This document shows, one piece after another, positions 5,538 to 5,731 of a DNA stretch of 5,731 nucleotides (position 1 is the stretch's first letter; every line of letters starts with the position of its first letter). The translations under genes were made by a program, and so were the position numbers. The stretch spans positions 1 to 5,731 of the forward strand of contig JAUUYK010000073.1 of the NCBI GenBank assembly GCA_030588285.1, read 5' to 3'. Origin of the DNA: Kiritimatiellales bacterium. GTDB lineage: Bacteria > Verrucomicrobiota > Kiritimatiellia > Kiritimatiellales > Pontiellaceae. The notes beneath the pieces are model-generated. The model did not search any database. It was not told where the DNA came from and saw only the letters and a program-made list of their open reading frames with translations.

Positions 5538-5731
5538 GAAAATAGGAGGCGGTCAATCCGTTTTCTAACATTCATCGACTGCCCCCTTTTTTTTGTGCAG
5601 AACGTCTGCCATGAGGCGCGGCCTTTTGGACGTCGCCACAATGGTTTAGTTCCGTATTATTTGTATTTGATCGCCCACTTAACATCTGCATCCTCAGCAG
5701 AGGAAAGCGTTAGGCAGCTAAGACCTGCTTC

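Larger units (their letters stand above)
5175..5731. other. Region without a convincing intact gene
   Basis: Beyond the promoter of the regulator gene no open frame of useful length is seen on either strand. The stretch contains a long bulged hairpin (5333-5398), a 5-bp hairpin with arms TGGCC/GGCCA (5424-5441), a relic like a Y1 transposase start (5454-5531), a 14-bp palindrome (5524-5537), a run of five C and eight T (5582-5594), and a short hairpin GCAGA/TCTGC (5597-5609). At the edge, two minus-strand frames are open to the window end. One gives 24 codons ending DVKWAIKYK at a TAA (5659-5657); the other gives KQVLAA before a TAA (5712-5710). Either could be the end of an upstream gene; the sequence shown is too short to choose. 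Confidence 0.6.

Noticed and set aside
5544..5549. Strong ribosome-binding sequence AGGAGG on the plus strand
   Set aside because: No start codon follows at a suitable distance and the downstream frames close quickly.
5587..5594. Run of eight T as the tail of a plus-strand terminator
   Set aside because: No stable stem immediately precedes it; the hairpin at 5597-5609 lies after the T-run.

Overview
The window holds a compact run of bacterial genes, all on the minus strand, followed at the high-coordinate end by about 560 bases with no convincing intact gene. In the direction of transcription (from about 5150 down to 1) the order is: a GbsR/MarR-type regulator, a NusG paralogue of the RfaH/UpxY type, glmS, cysQ, cysD and the first 79 codons of cysN. 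Base composition is about half G+C. The enzymes are close to the textbook bacterial forms and do not place the organism well. The GbsR-type protein (LPRSVGEIYG, then an SKGSxSQGL recognition helix) next to an UpxY/RfaH-like protein recalls exopolysaccharide loci of Verrucomicrobiota and Kiritimatiellota-like bacteria. That placement rests on memory of the families, not on a search.

Region by region (minus-strand order). 5731-5175 is mostly non-coding: a possible gene tail at the edge, a relic that starts like a REP-associated (Y1, IS200-like) transposase, and a long bulged hairpin. 5189-5153 holds a sigma70-like promoter whose -10 box lies inside a perfect 7-bp inverted repeat, a likely operator immediately before the regulator start. 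5151-4654 is the GbsR-type gene. It is followed after 3 bases by the NusG paralogue (4650-4099). The 149-base leader between that gene and glmS (4098-3950) carries a 19-bp palindrome, a 6-bp-stem hairpin, and then the minus-strand sequence GGCGGTAGCGTT. This matches 11 of 12 positions of the enterobacterial ops element, the DNA signal that recruits RfaH. glmS (3949-2111) overlaps cysQ (2111-1281) by one base. cysD (1197-295) and cysN (239 to beyond the edge) follow.

How the genes may work together. GlmS makes glucosamine-6-phosphate, the entry to UDP-amino sugars. CysD/CysN make APS from sulfate and ATP, and CysQ removes PAP, the by-product of PAPS-dependent sulfotransferases or PAPS reductase. 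An amino-sugar enzyme and a sulfate-activation set in one unit, behind a polysaccharide-type antiterminator and its recruitment site, suggests supply of precursors for a sulfated, amino-sugar-containing surface polysaccharide. Ordinary sulfate assimilation is the simpler alternative. The main discovery candidate is the complete regulatory circuit in a small space: an autoregulated GbsR-type gene, an RfaH-like antiterminator, and an ops-like site in the leader of the next gene.
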